64,000 nt of DNA from Dermatemys mawii (lineage: Eukaryota > Chordata > Testudines > Dermatemydidae): positions 53,456,453-53,520,452 of the forward strand of contig ML677326.1 of the NCBI GenBank assembly GCA_007922305.1, in the 5' to 3' direction. The translations under genes and the position numbers were made by a program. Numbering within the stretch: position 1 is the stretch's first letter; each line of letters begins with the position of its first letter. This document shows positions 10,568 to 23,131 of the stretch, piece by piece. The notes under the pieces were generated by a model. That model worked only from the letters and a program-made list of their open reading frames with translations, was not told the DNA's origin and ran no database searches.

Positions 10568-12019
10568 ATCTAAATCAAATTGTGAGATCCTGAACCCTCC
10601 ACTCTGACCCCTTTATAGCAGGTAAATGAACTGGAACATCATAAATGGATTATAAAACCCATGATCTTCCTGAGGGGCAATTCCCCTGACTCAGGTGCTG
10701 CAGAAGACAGTCACAAGGCTGCTTTCTGGGGATCTCCTCACAAGCCCCAGTACTGGGGTCAAGGTTGGGGGCAGAAGGGATACATAGTCATCTGGGTCAC
10801 AGCATGCCATGTGCAAACTCCAGGCAAACTCCTGAACTGAGGCCCATAGCACAGCCTGGGGAAGCTATCGTTACTTAAACCTTCCAGGAGTGTGTATTTT
10901 CTGCCAGGAGCTATTCCAGTCACTACAATATTCCAGGATTAGAAAGGTGAAAGGGTGACTTAAAGCTCCCTCTCAGAGGCACAGCAGAGAATCTCACATT
11001 TTATCAGTAGATTTAGATCTCAGCATTTGCTTGACTCGTGTTTTATAGTCCCCTGGTAGTACTCACTATGCCCTATGTTAAATTGGACTGTAAACGCTTC
11101 CTGGGAGGAACTGTCTCTTCCTACAAGTGTCTATAGTGCCCACACAATGAATCCTCAATCTCAGTAGGGCCTCTAGACGCTCCCATAATACAGATAATAA
11201 TCCTGCTCATATTGCCGTGAGTAGGTGAGCAGGACTGGTCCCATAATTTATCAAATGTTTTGCGATCTCTTGGAATGGAAGACACTACATGAATATGTAA
11301 CCCTTCTGCCATGTGTGGCAAAGAGTAACAAGGACCAGGTTCAATAGGTATCTAAGGAATCCTTTTTAAATGCTGTCTCCAAAAATGCACTTTGTCCATT
11401 GGAGAATAGTCGATAAAAAATAATGAGGAGAGAGAGTTGTTAGAAGAGATTAATAAAAATGCCATGTGAGAAGTAAATATAACTAATTGTATGGTGATGA
11501 GTAGTTAATTGAAGATTGTGACTGAGCCTCTTTCTCATGACACATTACATTTCAATATCTGTAGCTGTCTAGGAAGAAGGATGATCTTTAAGGAAGCGCA
11601 ATATTTCAAAATCATATTTTCTGTTCATGTTTGCTAATTAAATTTGTTGAAGTATTTTAATCCTATTACACTGTTTAGATAATAAAATCAAATGAGGATG
11701 AATTAACTTTGGAATTATTTGGACTTAAATACTGCTCTTTTACTGATCCAATTCACTGACAATTTTTGACAATTCACTGACAATTTTTGAATACCGTTAC
11801 GTGAAGGGAGCCCTTATTTTTTTTGTAACCATTATTCAGATGTGTCAGCCACATGCTACAGAAGACAACAATTACACAAGTCTTTAAATGCAGTTATCAT
11901 TATAGAACATCATCACTGAAAAAGCTTATGCTAGAGGAGATCTTACTATACAACACTGACATTTCAGAGTCATTGCTGAATTTTTGTTGAGATAAATAAC
12001 TTTCACACTTCTTGTACAG

Positions 12020-12176
12020 GATTGACATCTTCAAGTATGTGATCTATGGCATAGCAGCTGCATTCTTTGTCTATGGCATTTTGCTGATGGTGGAGGGATT
12101 CTTTACGACTGGTGCCATCAAGGATCTCTATGGAGATTTCAAAATCACCACCTGCGGCAGATGTGTCAGTGCCTGG
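12020..12176 (+). CDS. GPM6A: GPM6A exon 3 (Met77-Trp129)
   Basis: M6-a is a four-pass neuronal surface proteolipid of the PLP/DM20/M6 family that promotes filopodium and neurite formation. This 157-bp exon follows TTCTTGTACAG and ends at GT. Its first base completes the Met77 codon, then 52 codons run to Trp129. It opens IDIFKYVIYGIAAAFFVYGI, the second transmembrane segment, and continues LLMVEGFFTTGAIKDLYGDF and KITTCGRCVSAW, the cytoplasmic loop with two cysteines that are plausible acylation sites. Length (157 rather than the longer PLP1 exon 3) and sequence identify the M6-a rather than the PLP1 paralogue. Residue numbers assume the 278-residue M6-a protein, which fits exactly when counted back from the stop codon. 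No lesion is visible. Confidence 0.97.
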
Positions 12177-12439
12177 GTATGTTAATATGATAATCTTCAT
12201 TACTTATATTAATTTCAATAGCATCTTTGGAATATGTTAGAATATGTTTACAGAGGAAATATGTCTCTTAAGGGGGTTATATATTCTTATATGTTAGTAG
12301 TTAAAAACTGCAGCAAGAAAGGAATGAAATAATATGAGTGGTCTCCATATTAGCTAAGTAATATCTATTGATGAAAAGTGCTGTATAAAATCTACATAAT
12401 AATAATAATAATTAATAACAGGTAGAGAATAAGATAGAG

Positions 12440-13136
12440 AATATCTAATTTCCCATATATAAATCCATGGTATGTCCACATCTTGAATACTGCATACAGA
12501 TGTGGTCTCCTCATTTCAAAAAAGATATACCGGCATTAGAAAAGGTTGAGAGAAGGGCAACTAAAATGATTAGAGAGGTTTGGAATAGGTCCCTTATGAG
12601 GAGAGATTAAAGAGGCGATGACCTTTCAGCTTGGAAAAGAGGATACTAAAGGGGATATGGTAGAAGTATATACAATCGTGACTGGTGTGAAGAAAGTGAA
12701 TAAGGAAAAATTATTTACTTGTTCCCATAATATAAGAACTAGAAGCCACCAAATGAAATTAATGGGCAGCAGATTTAAGACAAATAAAAGGAAGTTCTTC
12801 TTCACACAGCACACAGTCAACCTGTGGAACTCCTTGCCTGAGGAGATTGTGAAGGCTAGAACTGTAACAGGGTTTAAAAGAGAACTGGATAAATTCATGG
12901 AGGTTAAGTCCATTAATGGCTATTAGTCAGGATGGGTAAGGAATGATGTTCCTAGCCTTTGTTTGTCAGAGGGTGGAGATTGATGGCAGGAGAGAGATCA
13001 CTTGATCCTTACCTGTTAGGTTCACTCCCTCTGGGGCATCTGGCATTCGCCACTGTTGGCTGAAGGATACTGGGCTGGATGGACCTTTGGTCTGATGCAG
13101 TATGGCCATTTTTATGTTCTTATACTCTTATACTCA
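12440..13136 (+). mobile_element. CR1 LINE 3' fragment
   Basis: The plus strand carries the end of a CR1 ORF2. Conserved blocks include [34 protein letters not shown] and, upstream and out of frame, ATTAGAAAAGGTTGAGAGAA. The 3' UTR follows, with GGGCTGGATGGACCTTTGGT and a TTCTTATACTCTTATACTC tail, the typical short tandem CR1 end. The ORF is broken by stops and frameshifts. The 5' end is truncated, as usual for CR1. Confidence 0.9.
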
Positions 13137-14800
13137 TGTGTATAGAAATAATCACTTCATAATTAAATGGACAGGCATTTTTCCCAAGCTAAATGTGAAA
13201 ACTCATTGCTCAGTATTATGCTCTTTGGTGCATGACAATGTTTTCATATGTAGTTTTATATTTCCCAGCATAATGGCGCCCTGATCCTGATTGGAGCTTT
13301 AGGAACTGCTACATATCTATATGTAGATTGTAGTATTTTATCATAGTAAAAGCTGATAAAATAGATCAGGCCCTGATCTATTTCATCCTTGTTTAATAAT
13401 GTGGAGCTGGATTTTGAACCTTTTACTCATGTTGGTGAACAGTTATCCAGAAGTCATATTCACTTCAAAACTAAACCACAAGTTGACTCCTGGATTAGCT
13501 ACATGCACATTTTGTGCCCTACGATTGCTTGGCCTCAGCCACACTTAGTCTCTGTTTACTACAGAAACAACTAGATTATTATACTTTGGGGACAGTACTG
13601 AATAAATTCATGGGAGTCTTTATTAACAGAACCTCTCTGGGTTAGAGAGAGGCTACCCTATATCTCAGAGTATTAAAGATGGGAAGATCAGGGTAGTACA
13701 TTTCTTAGCTTCCCAAATCATCATTCCTTTTACCTGTGTGTTTAATCTATTTTCTGTTCCATTCTTAGAAGCTCAGGTATTGCCATATCATTTATCAAAA
13801 ATATGTTGCTGTTTGAGTGGGAGTAGGTGGTAATGTACTCTTGGAAGTCTGTAGAATTTCTAAGGTTGGTAATTTTATACCTTGACAATAATAGACATAA
13901 TTGCAAATCGCATGAACATAAAATGTTATTCAAAGGAGGGCTAATCATTACACTATATTCTGAGATGACATATATTGATAAATTGAAGTAAAGACTAAGA
14001 CAAAGGGTACAAATCTTCCAAGAGCATAATACTTATTAAGAGTCAACTATTAGAAACCCAGGCAATTCATAGTTAAGCTTGACTTGAAAAGAAATCCACA
14101 TATTTGAAATTGTGGAAAAGCACAGTTAAGGCCATCCTAACAATTGTAACCTACCCTATAGTAATGTCACTCTTTCATCTTCTTGACTTTGTTCCTTTCA
14201 TAACTACAGGCTGAGATATTAATACTTGGACCAAGTACTTGCTGAGACCTTTAAAGATGTCTGTAGTCAAAAGCTGGGGATATTATAAAGTGGGAAATGT
14301 CACTGTACTGAGACCACCACCAAGTTCTTTGATCATTCTTTTATCATCTTATGGGCTTTAAGTCTATGGCTACAGACATCTTAAATGTACTGGAAATACT
14401 GTACTAATACAACTTGTGGCTGAAATATAAAATATAAAAATGTGATCATTGATTTTATAATAGTTTTCATATAGCATGTCTTCAATATAAAGAGTTATGC
14501 TCCATCCACACATTAGCCTTTATTCCTTTCATAATAATAAATGCCATAATCTTATCACCTGTGCCTAGGAGAATTCAATATGTACACTAGCCTATAGTTT
14601 AATACCGTGTGTGGCACATGAACTGATTGCTTTCAGTATACTACTTGTCTAATTGGGAAGTTGTGAAGCATGTCTTTTCCTGTAAAGAAGCCCAAAGCTC
14701 CTACAGCCACTGTACAATTAAGATTAGGGCAGTCTGGTTTTCATGCCCAATAATGAGATGAACTTGTTTGCTATGGGTCCAGAAAGTTGAGACAGAGGGA

Positions 14801-14866
14801 AAAATCCTGGCCCAATTTAAGTGAATGGGAGTTCTGTAGCTGACTTCAGTGGAGTCAGGATTTCAT
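14801..14866. repeat. Short palindromic repeat (CCTGGCC...GGATTTC type)
   Basis: AATCCTGGCCCAATTTAAGT and GACTTCAGTGGAGTCAGGATTTC are inverted arms around GGGAGTTCTG. The same layout recurs at 29546-29612, 50157-50221 and 54092-54160, so this is a small dispersed fold-back family. Confidence 0.55.
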
Positions 14867-15059
14867 TCAGAGTATTTTCCTCCCCACTCCCACCCAGGGA
14901 GATGCTGTGGAAGCTCTAATTCTATACATTTCTATATTTTCAAATGTTTGGGGTTCTTTTAGTTTAAACTCTAATTCTGAATTTCCTGGTCCTTTCTTTG
15001 GGTGGCTATTTGATAACTAATCTCTTTGTAAAATGTGTGGGGACCTAAGATACTGACAT

Positions 15060-15948
15060 GAGAGCATAAGAGTGGCCATACTGAGTCAGACCAAAGGTCC
15101 ATTTAGTCTAGCATCCTGTCTTCTGACAGTGCCCAATGCCAGGTACCCCAGAGGGAATGAACAGAACAGGTAATCCTCAAGTGATCCATCCCCTGTTGCC
15201 CATTCTCAGCTTCTGGCAAACTAAGGCTAGGGACATCATCCCTGCCCATCCTGAGTAATAGCCATTGATCAACCTAGCCTCCATGAATGTATCTACTTCT
15301 TTTTTGAACCCTGTTATAGTCTTGGCCTTCACAACATCATCTGGCAAGGAGTTCCACAGGTTGACTGTGTGTTATGTGGAAAAAATATTTCCTTTTGTTT
15401 GTTTTAAACCTGCTGCCTATTAATTTCATTTGATGACCCCTGGTTCTTGTGTTATAAGAAGGAGTAAATAACACTTCCTTATTTACTTTCTCCACACCAA
15501 TTGTGATTTTATAGACTTCTATTCTATCCCCACTTTGTAATCTCATTTCCAAGTTGAAAAGTCCCAGTGTTATTAATCTCCTCATATGGAAGCTGTTTCA
15601 TGCCCATAATCATTTTGTTGCCCTTTTCTGAACCTTTTCCAATTCCAATATATCTTTTTGGAGATGGGGCAACCACATCTGCATGCAGTATTCAAGTGGG
15701 CGTACCAGGGATTTATATAGCAAGAATATGATATTTTCTGTCTTGTTATCTGTCACTTTCTTAATGATTCCCAACATTCTGTTCACTTTTTTGACTGCCG
15801 CTGCACATTGAGTGGGTGTTTCCAGAGAATTATCCACAATGACTCCAAGATCTCTTTCTTGAGTGGTAATAGCTAATTTAGATCCCATCATTTTATATGT
15901 ATAGTTGTATAAAGATGTACAGTTACATGTAGAGTTGTATATAGACAT
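15060..15948 (-). mobile_element. CR1 LINE 3' half, antisense
   Basis: The minus-strand ORF fragments carry CR1 reverse transcriptase C-terminal blocks: LGVIVDNSLETPTQCAAAVK, NRMLGIIKKVTDNK and LYKSLVRPLEYC, then [27 protein letters not shown] and [20 protein letters not shown]. The 3' tail (GGACCTTTGGTCTGACTCAG on the minus strand) ends near 15060. Frameshifts separate the blocks. It lies opposite to GPM6A, and opposite to the CR1 copy 2 kb upstream. Confidence 0.92.
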
Positions 15949-17099
15949 GCACTCCCAACCTTAATTCCAGCTTAATGAAAATGGCAAATTTGTTTGATTT
16001 ATATTTGTTTAGAAATGTTTGACATGCATTGGCAGCCAAAGGAGGTAAGGAATATTTAAAAGCATTAGAGTTCTTGCTGCAAGGAGCACTGTGAGTTGCT
16101 GGGAGTCACAGGGCAATACTTTAGATTCTCCCTAACTCTTCAGTTGACCTCCTTGAGTTAGGTCTTTATTTCCTGGCCTCTCCTTTCTTCCCATACTTTG
16201 ACTCCTGCTGTAGTTCCCTTTGGCCTTCTTAAGATCAGCAGGAATCTTGACATGATAAAGAACAGTGGAGTTTTTATTCATTTTTTATTTTAATCTAGCC
16301 TACAAATCTACATTCTTAAAATATATGGATTTATGTCAATTAAAATTTGAGGCATTTCTTGCTAAGACTTATTTCTTTTACTTCATTTACATATTTTAAA
16401 AATGATCCTTATATAAAAATAATGACTAGAGAGAAGCAACAATTTTTATTTGAAAATGATATTGTTAAAAAGATATTTCAGTTCTATCACAATGCTTTTG
16501 CATTTCTGCATTCCCCTTTTTCACATCACTATATTGGGAGAGTTAATTCAGAGCACAGTACATGCAGAATTAGACATATAACTCCTATTAAAATTCAAAA
16601 GGTTGCTCTGTGTCTGTAGCCCAGATGGTGCTGTAGATCAGATAAGGGAAATTAATGTACTGTAATTGTAGAGTTGCCAAGTGGAGATTATGCTGTTAAG
16701 GAGGAATAGCTCATATCAAGAAGGCTTCCTTATATGGAATTCTTGGATATTCATCTTGTAAATTAAAAAAACCACTATCACACAAAACCAAAAAATTCAA
16801 CTAATAGAATCAATTAGTTGCTTTCTAGAAATGTATCCTAAAAGTGACAAAAATGTCCTTTTTATGGTCACATATGCACACAGAATATTTGCATTTTAAA
16901 ATAATTTGAAATCACATAATGGCTCTACTTGAAAAGTGGCACTGTAAAAATGAGGTTGTGTGTTTGTTTCAATGATTCCAGATAGAATTTGCTCAAATTA
17001 TGAATTAAAAGTATCTCTGAACAGTATCCTTGCAGATCTGGGAATGAAGCTGAGTTCTTTTCTGCTTCAGCATCAGCACCTGCATAGATTACATCAGTG

Positions 17100-17310
17100 A
17101 GTGGAGCTGGTCAGAAAATGGGGTATTTTTTTCTGGAAGGTTTTTTTTTTTGTTTTTGTTTTTTTTTAGAAAAAAATAGGGAAAATGGCTTTTTCTGTGG
17201 AAATTTTTAACATTTAACTGAGAAACTGAAAATTTTTTGGTTTTCAGGTATTCAGTTTTTTGACAAAAAGTCGAACTCTTCTGTAGAAAGCAGACAGTTT
17301 TGCCGTTTTG
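17100..17310. repeat. T-rich interspersed repeat, uncertain
   Basis: The block starts GAGTGGAGCTGGTCAGAAAA and contains long T runs (17141-17168), TGTGGAAATTTTTAACATTT and TTTTTTGACAAAAAG. Similar wording appears at 10020-10130, 43950-44190 and 62240-62850. A dispersed AT-rich element is likely; its boundaries are unclear. Confidence 0.35.
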
Positions 17311-18699
17311 TGCTCAGGTAGACAGAGCCTGAGTAAGTGTTACTGGTAAAAGTCAGTGACCATTTTTTCAAAGCTAACTCATTGTTAAGGAAGTAAAATA
17401 AGGGCAGCATAGGATTGTTAAATAAATTCAAGCAAAGATCAGAAGTTTTTTTTAGTCTTCATATTTATATTTCTCAGTACTGCGTGTATATTCTGTGAAT
17501 TAAAAAACAGATATGTAGAATGGCAGTGGAGCTTGATTAGCTAGAAAATTAGAAACAAAATTCAATTATGTCGAAAGCCACTTGTGATATAGTAGTTGAG
17601 ATCAGCTGTCCCTCCTATTTCTATTCACCTTGTTGATCGTGGGATGTATTTTTCCATCTGTGATGTCAGTCAGCTGACTAAATGAAAGACTCATTTTTCA
17701 ATCTTCACAGCATCTCTTGGCTTCCAGGCATCACTTTTTGCATAACCAATTATTTTTCTTTTTAAACTGAAAAGTTTTGCTATTTTGGGTTGGGTTACTG
17801 TTCCAATGTTATGTTGCTTGCCTTAATACAGTAGCCTGCCAGGCACTATCACATGCATTGCCTGTAACTCTTCTTTTCTTTTGTACTCTCTGTTCTTTGA
17901 CTTTTTTTTTGGTCAGCAATAAACTGGAAACATGTTTTGTTTTGCTTTCAAATGAATTGTGCTGTGAATGTGGCTTTCACACAGTATATGCCATTTTTTC
18001 TCAGTGTGTAAGTTTGATCAATACGTAATTTCTTGATCAAAACATTTTCTGAAAATGTGATTGTGTTATATATTTCCAGAGCTTGTCTGACTGTGGGAGC
18101 TGCTACACTTTTTCCATGTGTTGTGCCTTCCTATTATGAACATAAAATAATCAAATTGATAACCCAGAGATTCTTCTCTGAATGTACCAATGTAGAATTG
18201 CAGCTGACTGCATAATAGCTCTATTGTTCATTGGATGAATATGAGTTTTGCTGACCCCATCCTTTGCTCACGTCCGGCAGGCCTATTTTTGTACTAGTAG
18301 TTAGCCATCTTATTCAATCTGTTTTATCAATCAGATTGTTATTTACTCCCACAAAGGTAGACAGTAGTATTATAGTTGCTAACATAGTAGTCACACTTTC
18401 TGTCCCATTTAGTTTCTAGTCTATATGTCTCTGGATTCTTATGCTTCCAGTTAACTTCCCCAAAGTCTGCAAGAGCAGGAAACTTTTTTTATCCTTTATG
18501 GCTCATCCTTACTTTGAACCAGATCTTGCCACTGACTCCCTGCTTTGGCAGATTCCTTATTCCCTTTGTGACTACTGTTGTATTTACCTCTTAATCTCAA
18601 GTAGGAATTTTCTGTTGCTATGTATGTTCCATATGATTATGTGATAGTGAAAAAAGGCAAAGTTGAACTATATTCTAGAGGAGAAAGTGCAGGGACTTA

Positions 18700-19935
18700 A
18701 ACAATGGATGAAGTACTGAAGTACAATCTTTTTAGCATGAAAGTGCAATTTACAAATGTTGATTTTTTTTTGTTCCATAACCGCTCTCAAAAACAAAACA
18801 ATGTAAAAATTTAGAGCCTACAAGTCCAGTCAGTCCTACTTCTTGTTCAACTAATCGCTAAGACAAACAAGTTTGTTTACATTTACGGGAGATAAAGCTG
18901 CCTGCTTCTTACTTACAATGGCACCTGAAAGTTAGAACAGGCATTCACATAGCACTTTTGTAGCTGACATTGCAAAGTATTTACATGCCACATATGCCAA
19001 ACATTTATATGCCTCTTCATGCTTCTGCCTCCATTACAGAGGATGTGCTTCCATGCTGATGATACTCATTAAAAAAATGGTTTAATTAAATTTGTGACTG
19101 AACTTCTTGGGGGATAATTGTACGTTTCCTACCCAGTTTTACCCAAATTCTGCCATATATTTCATATCATATCAGTCTCGAATGATGACCCAGCAAGTGT
19201 TGTTCGTTTTAAGAACACTTTCACAGCACATTTGACAAAACACAAAAAAGGTACCAATGTGAGATTTCTAAAGATAGATACAGCACTCGACACAAGGTTT
19301 AAGAACCTGAAGTGCCTTCCAAAATCTGAGAGGGACGAGGTGTGGCGCATGCTTTCAGGAATCTTAAAAGAGCAACACTCCAGTGAGGAAACTACAGAAA
19401 GAAAATTTGCTGGTGGCATGTGACTCAGATGATGAAAATAAACATGTGTTGGTCCATACTGCTTTGGATAGCTGTTGAGCAGAACCCATCATCCGCATGG
19501 ACTAGTGTCCTCTGGAATGGTGATTGAAGCACAAAGGGGCGTATGCATCTTTAAGGCATCTGGCATATAAATATCTTGCAATGCTGGTTACAACATTGTT
19601 TTACATTGTTTTAGTTTTGAGTGCAGGGTTTTTTGTACATAATTCCATATTTGTAAGTTGTACTTTCATGATAAAGAAATTACACTACAGTCCTTGTAAT
19701 GGAGGGATTGAAAAACACTATCTCTCTTGTTTTTTACAGTGCAAATACTTGTAATAAAAATAAATATAAAGTGAGCACTGTACACTTTGTATTCTTTGTA
19801 ATTGAAATCAATATATTTGAAAATGTAGAAAACATCAAAATATTTAAATAAATGGTATTTATATTATTAACGGTGCGATTAATCACAATTAATTTTTTAA
19901 TCACCATTAATTTTTTAATCCCTTAACAGGCCTAG
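18700..19935. mobile_element. Inverted hAT-derived element, copy I
   Basis: The left part (about 18700-19075) is the minus-strand 3' end of a hAT transposase unit. The right part (about 19085-19935) is the plus-strand coding end and 3' UTR of the same unit, so the element is a large imperfect inverted repeat. The plus arm encodes a ZBED/hAT-type fragment (19118-19423) with DTALDTRFKNLKCLPKSERD and EVWRML, then a hATC-like block with KHKGAYASLRHLAYKYLA. The right terminus has repeated ATTAATTTTTTAATC ending in AACAGGCCTAG. Stops break the coding region. Confidence 0.8.
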
Positions 19936-20409
19936 TAAAACAATCCAAAACTCAGAGATTCAAAGGAAGTGTGACACTTTGCAAGCATTAATGTTAAAAA
20001 AAAAATTATTTGTAGAGGACAGCAATTTACATAAAAATCCACATTGTTATAGAGCAGCAAATGAAACTTGTGATCTTTGGATTGCAGAAGCAGCAGCATC
20101 GTATCTGGAGAATCATTTTTAAACTATTAAACCATTTTTATGAATGAAATGAGTCTATTCTATAGACTGCAATGAGATCTACAAAACAAAATTTGAACAA
20201 AAATCAGGTTGGCCATTTGAATTATGTGTGTGCAATATTTCTGATCAAATCATGAGTAGTATATTTTTTAACAATACACAGAGACCTCAAAAAAAGCTGA
20301 ACAGGTATTGGTGGCCCTCCAAAGAAAAGAAATGACTTATATCTTCATGGACACCAAGAGTAAAAAAATTTGAACCCAAAGAAAATATTAGAAAAATGTA
20401 AAAGGAACT

Positions 20410-20446
20410 GTAAAAAAAAAAAAAAAAAACAAAAAGGGGGGGGGTC
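20410..20446. repeat. A-rich/G-run low complexity
   Basis: A run of A, then CAAAAA, then a run of G forms a simple-sequence tract. No gene signal is present. Confidence 0.9.
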
Positions 20447-20780
20447 AGAATGAAAGTTGCATTTAGCCACAGCAATAACAGCTGCTACTACTCTAGAAAG
20501 TAAATAATGTTTTTTTAGTTAATATTTAATAGCTTAGATCAGAAGGGTAGAAACCCCAGATTTGTATAAGGAAATGTTACACACTTCCCAGGCTAAAGCT
20601 GTTGAGAGTTATCATTTGTCATATTACAGAGATCTGAACAATTCTTAACCTTTGAAGTTTCACACTTCCTTTCACCATTTGTAATTAACTTTTTATACAC
20701 TTCTTTAGATATGAATATAGATTATAGTAAGGGGATTAATTAGGATTATTATAGAAACATGAGAGATTGATCTTGGTTAT

Positions 20781-21051
20781 AACAGACTAGCCCATTATTA
20801 ATAGAATATAGAGCCCAATATTCTCATTTCCTTACTCTTACTCTTACTCTAACAGACTCTAACAGACTACACTGTTAACACTCTTACTCACTGTTAACAC
20901 TCTTACTCTTACTCTAACAGACTCTAACAGACTAGTCTAACAGACTAGCCCATTATATTATTCTCATTTCCTTACTCTTACTCTAACAGACTAGCCCATT
21001 ATTAATAGAATATAGAGCCTAATATTCTCATTTCCTTACTCTTACTCTTAC
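20781..21051. repeat. Shuffled tandem repeat
   Basis: A 65-bp unit beginning AACAGACTAGCCCATTATTA and ending CTTACTCTTACTCTT occurs at 20781-20850 and again at 20985-21051. Between the copies its pieces (ACTCTTACTC, TCTAACAGAC, ACTGTTAACACTC) are repeated in scrambled order. This looks like repeated replication slippage or template switching. Confidence 0.9.
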
Positions 21052-22291
21052 AATCAATTGGTGGTAGGAAGGCAAGTGAAGAAGAATCAATCAAATAACA
21101 GCAGTAACGTAGTGTGAAATATGTTAGTGTTGCCACAAGGAGGGGATTGAGCTAGGAGTTGTGCCTAAGCATGTAACAAAGAAGAGAGAGAAAGGGAGGA
21201 TGAGTACATCTTTGTAGAAGTAATAATGAAAGACAAATGAGAAGGTGTATGTGTATGCTTGCATTAGGGAGTGCTAGTGATGGTGATAAATCAGGCAAAA
21301 AACTGTGGAAGGATATCTTTATTTATAGATCTTTCAGTAGGGTATCAATATTTTTCCATCGATGTTCCCAATCATCCAGCATCACTGTATTTTGAAGTGA
21401 ATATATTTAACTGCACATATTTCACTTTTCACTTGTACACAAGAGTGAAAGCAGACATTTAAGCTGTGAAGATGGAGACTAGTGGGGAAAGAACTGGGAT
21501 TGTCTTATTTAGGTGGCTGGGGGAGAGATATGGAGGTGGGAGCCTAGTTGTTGTGACTAGGCTACTAAAGGTTTATACTTGGAGAATAACTTTTAAATCT
21601 ATTACAGTATTTAAGTGGTAAATATAACAGGAATTTAACACCTGGCAACAGAACAATTAATGGAATAAGCCTCTGAAACTTTCCTGATATGTAATTGAGT
21701 TTAAGGGAGTTTAACTGCTGTAGTTTACACATTTGTAAGCTCCTTGGGGGTGTAAGTTAATTTATTTTTATTTAATTATTCATTTAGATTTAAAATAATA
21801 AAAACATCTGTCCAAGGTTCAAGGCACCTAAACCCAATTCATCATACAACTAATATAATTAAATTAAATCTCAGCAGTATTAAAATCAATTCCTAAGGAA
21901 TTTGATTGTCCAGCTACCTGCCCCTTCATCTAGGAAGCATTACCTCAGCCTTCCCCAGATTGATGCACTGGTGTCTTTGTAAATCTGCATATTTCTCCAT
22001 TGGTTCTACACCTGCTCATGACTCTGCCAGGAAGCAATAGTAAAATGAATCAGGCTTGGATCCCTTTTGATGTTACTATTCAACAATCTCCTAGTTAGCA
22101 GTGAAACTGTCAAGAATCATGAAAATCTCATGTTGCTGCTGCAGTAGAGTTAAACATTGGAATTATTTCTGGGCAAGAAGGACCAAGCAATGGAGGTTGA
22201 CCAATCTTGGCAGTAGCTAGGTGGCTGGATGAAGAGGTTGAGTAATAGAGAAACCCCTTTTTTGTATCAGCCAGGAGGGATTGGAGTTGAA

Positions 22292-22646
22292 CAGCGGTTC
22301 TCAAACTGTGGTTTGGGACCCCAAAGTTGGTTGCAACCCCATTTTAATGGCATTGTCAGGGCTGACTTAAATTTTCTAGGGCCCAGCATTGGATCCTGAG
22401 CCCCACTGCCCAAGGCCAAAGCTGAAGCCTGACCCCTCTGCCTAGGGCCTAAGCCAAAGCCTAAGGGCTTCTGCCCTGTGCAACAGGGCTCAGGTTACAG
22501 GACCCCTGCCTGGGGCTAAAGCCCTTGTGCTTCAGCTTTGCTCCCACCCTTTGCCTGGGGCAGTGGGGTTTGGGCAGGCTCAAGCTTTGGACTCCCCTCC
22601 TAGGTTCATGTAGTCATTTTTGTTGTCAGAAGTTTGAGAACCCCTG
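22292..22646. mobile_element. hAT-type non-autonomous element with 8-bp TSD
   Basis: The inverted ends are CAGCGGTTCTCAAACTGTGG and GAAGTTTGAGAACCCCTG. Flanks GAGTTGAA (22284-22291) and GAGTCGAA (22647-22654) are a 7/8 match of the 8-bp target duplication expected for hAT. The interior is rich in GCCTGACCCC/GGGCC-type repeats and has no coding potential. Confidence 0.85.
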
Positions 22647-22942
22647 GAGTCGAAGAAATGACAGAATGTACCTTCTCTCTTTTAGCACCTAGATAATTCC
22701 AGATCTTCTGTTTAATATTTAGAATTTCACATTTATTAGACATCTAGTCAGAGGCTGACAAGAAAGGTGGAACTTTCAAGAAGATTCCAGCTGGAGGTGA
22801 CAGTAGAGGCTGGGATGTCATCAGAATGTTGCTCCTAAATAGTGGAGCACTATCCTTATCTTTCATGGACAGCTATTAGTAGCTTTTGTTCTCTGATTAG
22901 TAGTTGTCTGGTAATTTTTTCAAGATCTTATCATGAAATTGC

Positions 22943-23131
22943 GGGGAGGGGTTTGAGTGGTTTGAGCATTGGTATGCTAAACCCAGAATTGTGAATTCAA
23001 TCCTAGAGGGGGCCATTTAGGGATATGGGGCAAAAATCTGTTGGATGATTTAGTTGTGGATTGGTCCTGCTTTGAGCAGGGGGTTGGACTAGATGACCTC
23101 CTGAGGTCCCTTCCAACCCTAATATTCTATG
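22943..23131 (+). mobile_element. tRNA-derived SINE with CR1-like tail
   Basis: The head is tRNA-like, GTTTGAGTGGTTTGAGCATT (A-box region) followed by TTGTGAATTCAATCC (B-box region). Next come GGGGGCCATTTAGGGATATG and the tail GGTTGGACTAGATGACCTCC...AATATTCTATG. The tail shared with the CR1 at 35530-35935 explains mobilisation by CR1 machinery. This is the common turtle SINE architecture. Confidence 0.88.

Larger units (their letters stand above)
1..12019 (+). other. GPM6A: GPM6A intron 2 (3' part)
   Basis: Everything upstream of the exon 3 acceptor is read as intron 2, because exon 3 begins with the last base of the Met77 codon and no sequence matching the preceding exon (the Cys-rich N-terminus and TM1) was seen here. 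The intron carries an LTR-retrotransposon cluster (about 190-3058), a palindromic element (4370-4560), hAT-like insertions (6206-6547, 10389-10567), a CR1 tail and Harbinger-like pieces. I see nothing recognisable in 3060-4360, 6560-8440, 8960-10180 or 10580-12010 beyond AT-rich intronic sequence, short A/T runs and one 21-bp tandem duplication near 11749-11790. Confidence 0.8.

Noticed and set aside
1..12019. GPM6A exon 2 or an alternative first exon in this intron
   Set aside because: I looked for the Cys-rich N-terminal coding sequence and the TM1 segment and found no match with splice sites.
12618..12926. 102-codon plus-strand frame as a possible host gene
   Set aside because: It is the C-terminal end of CR1 ORF2.
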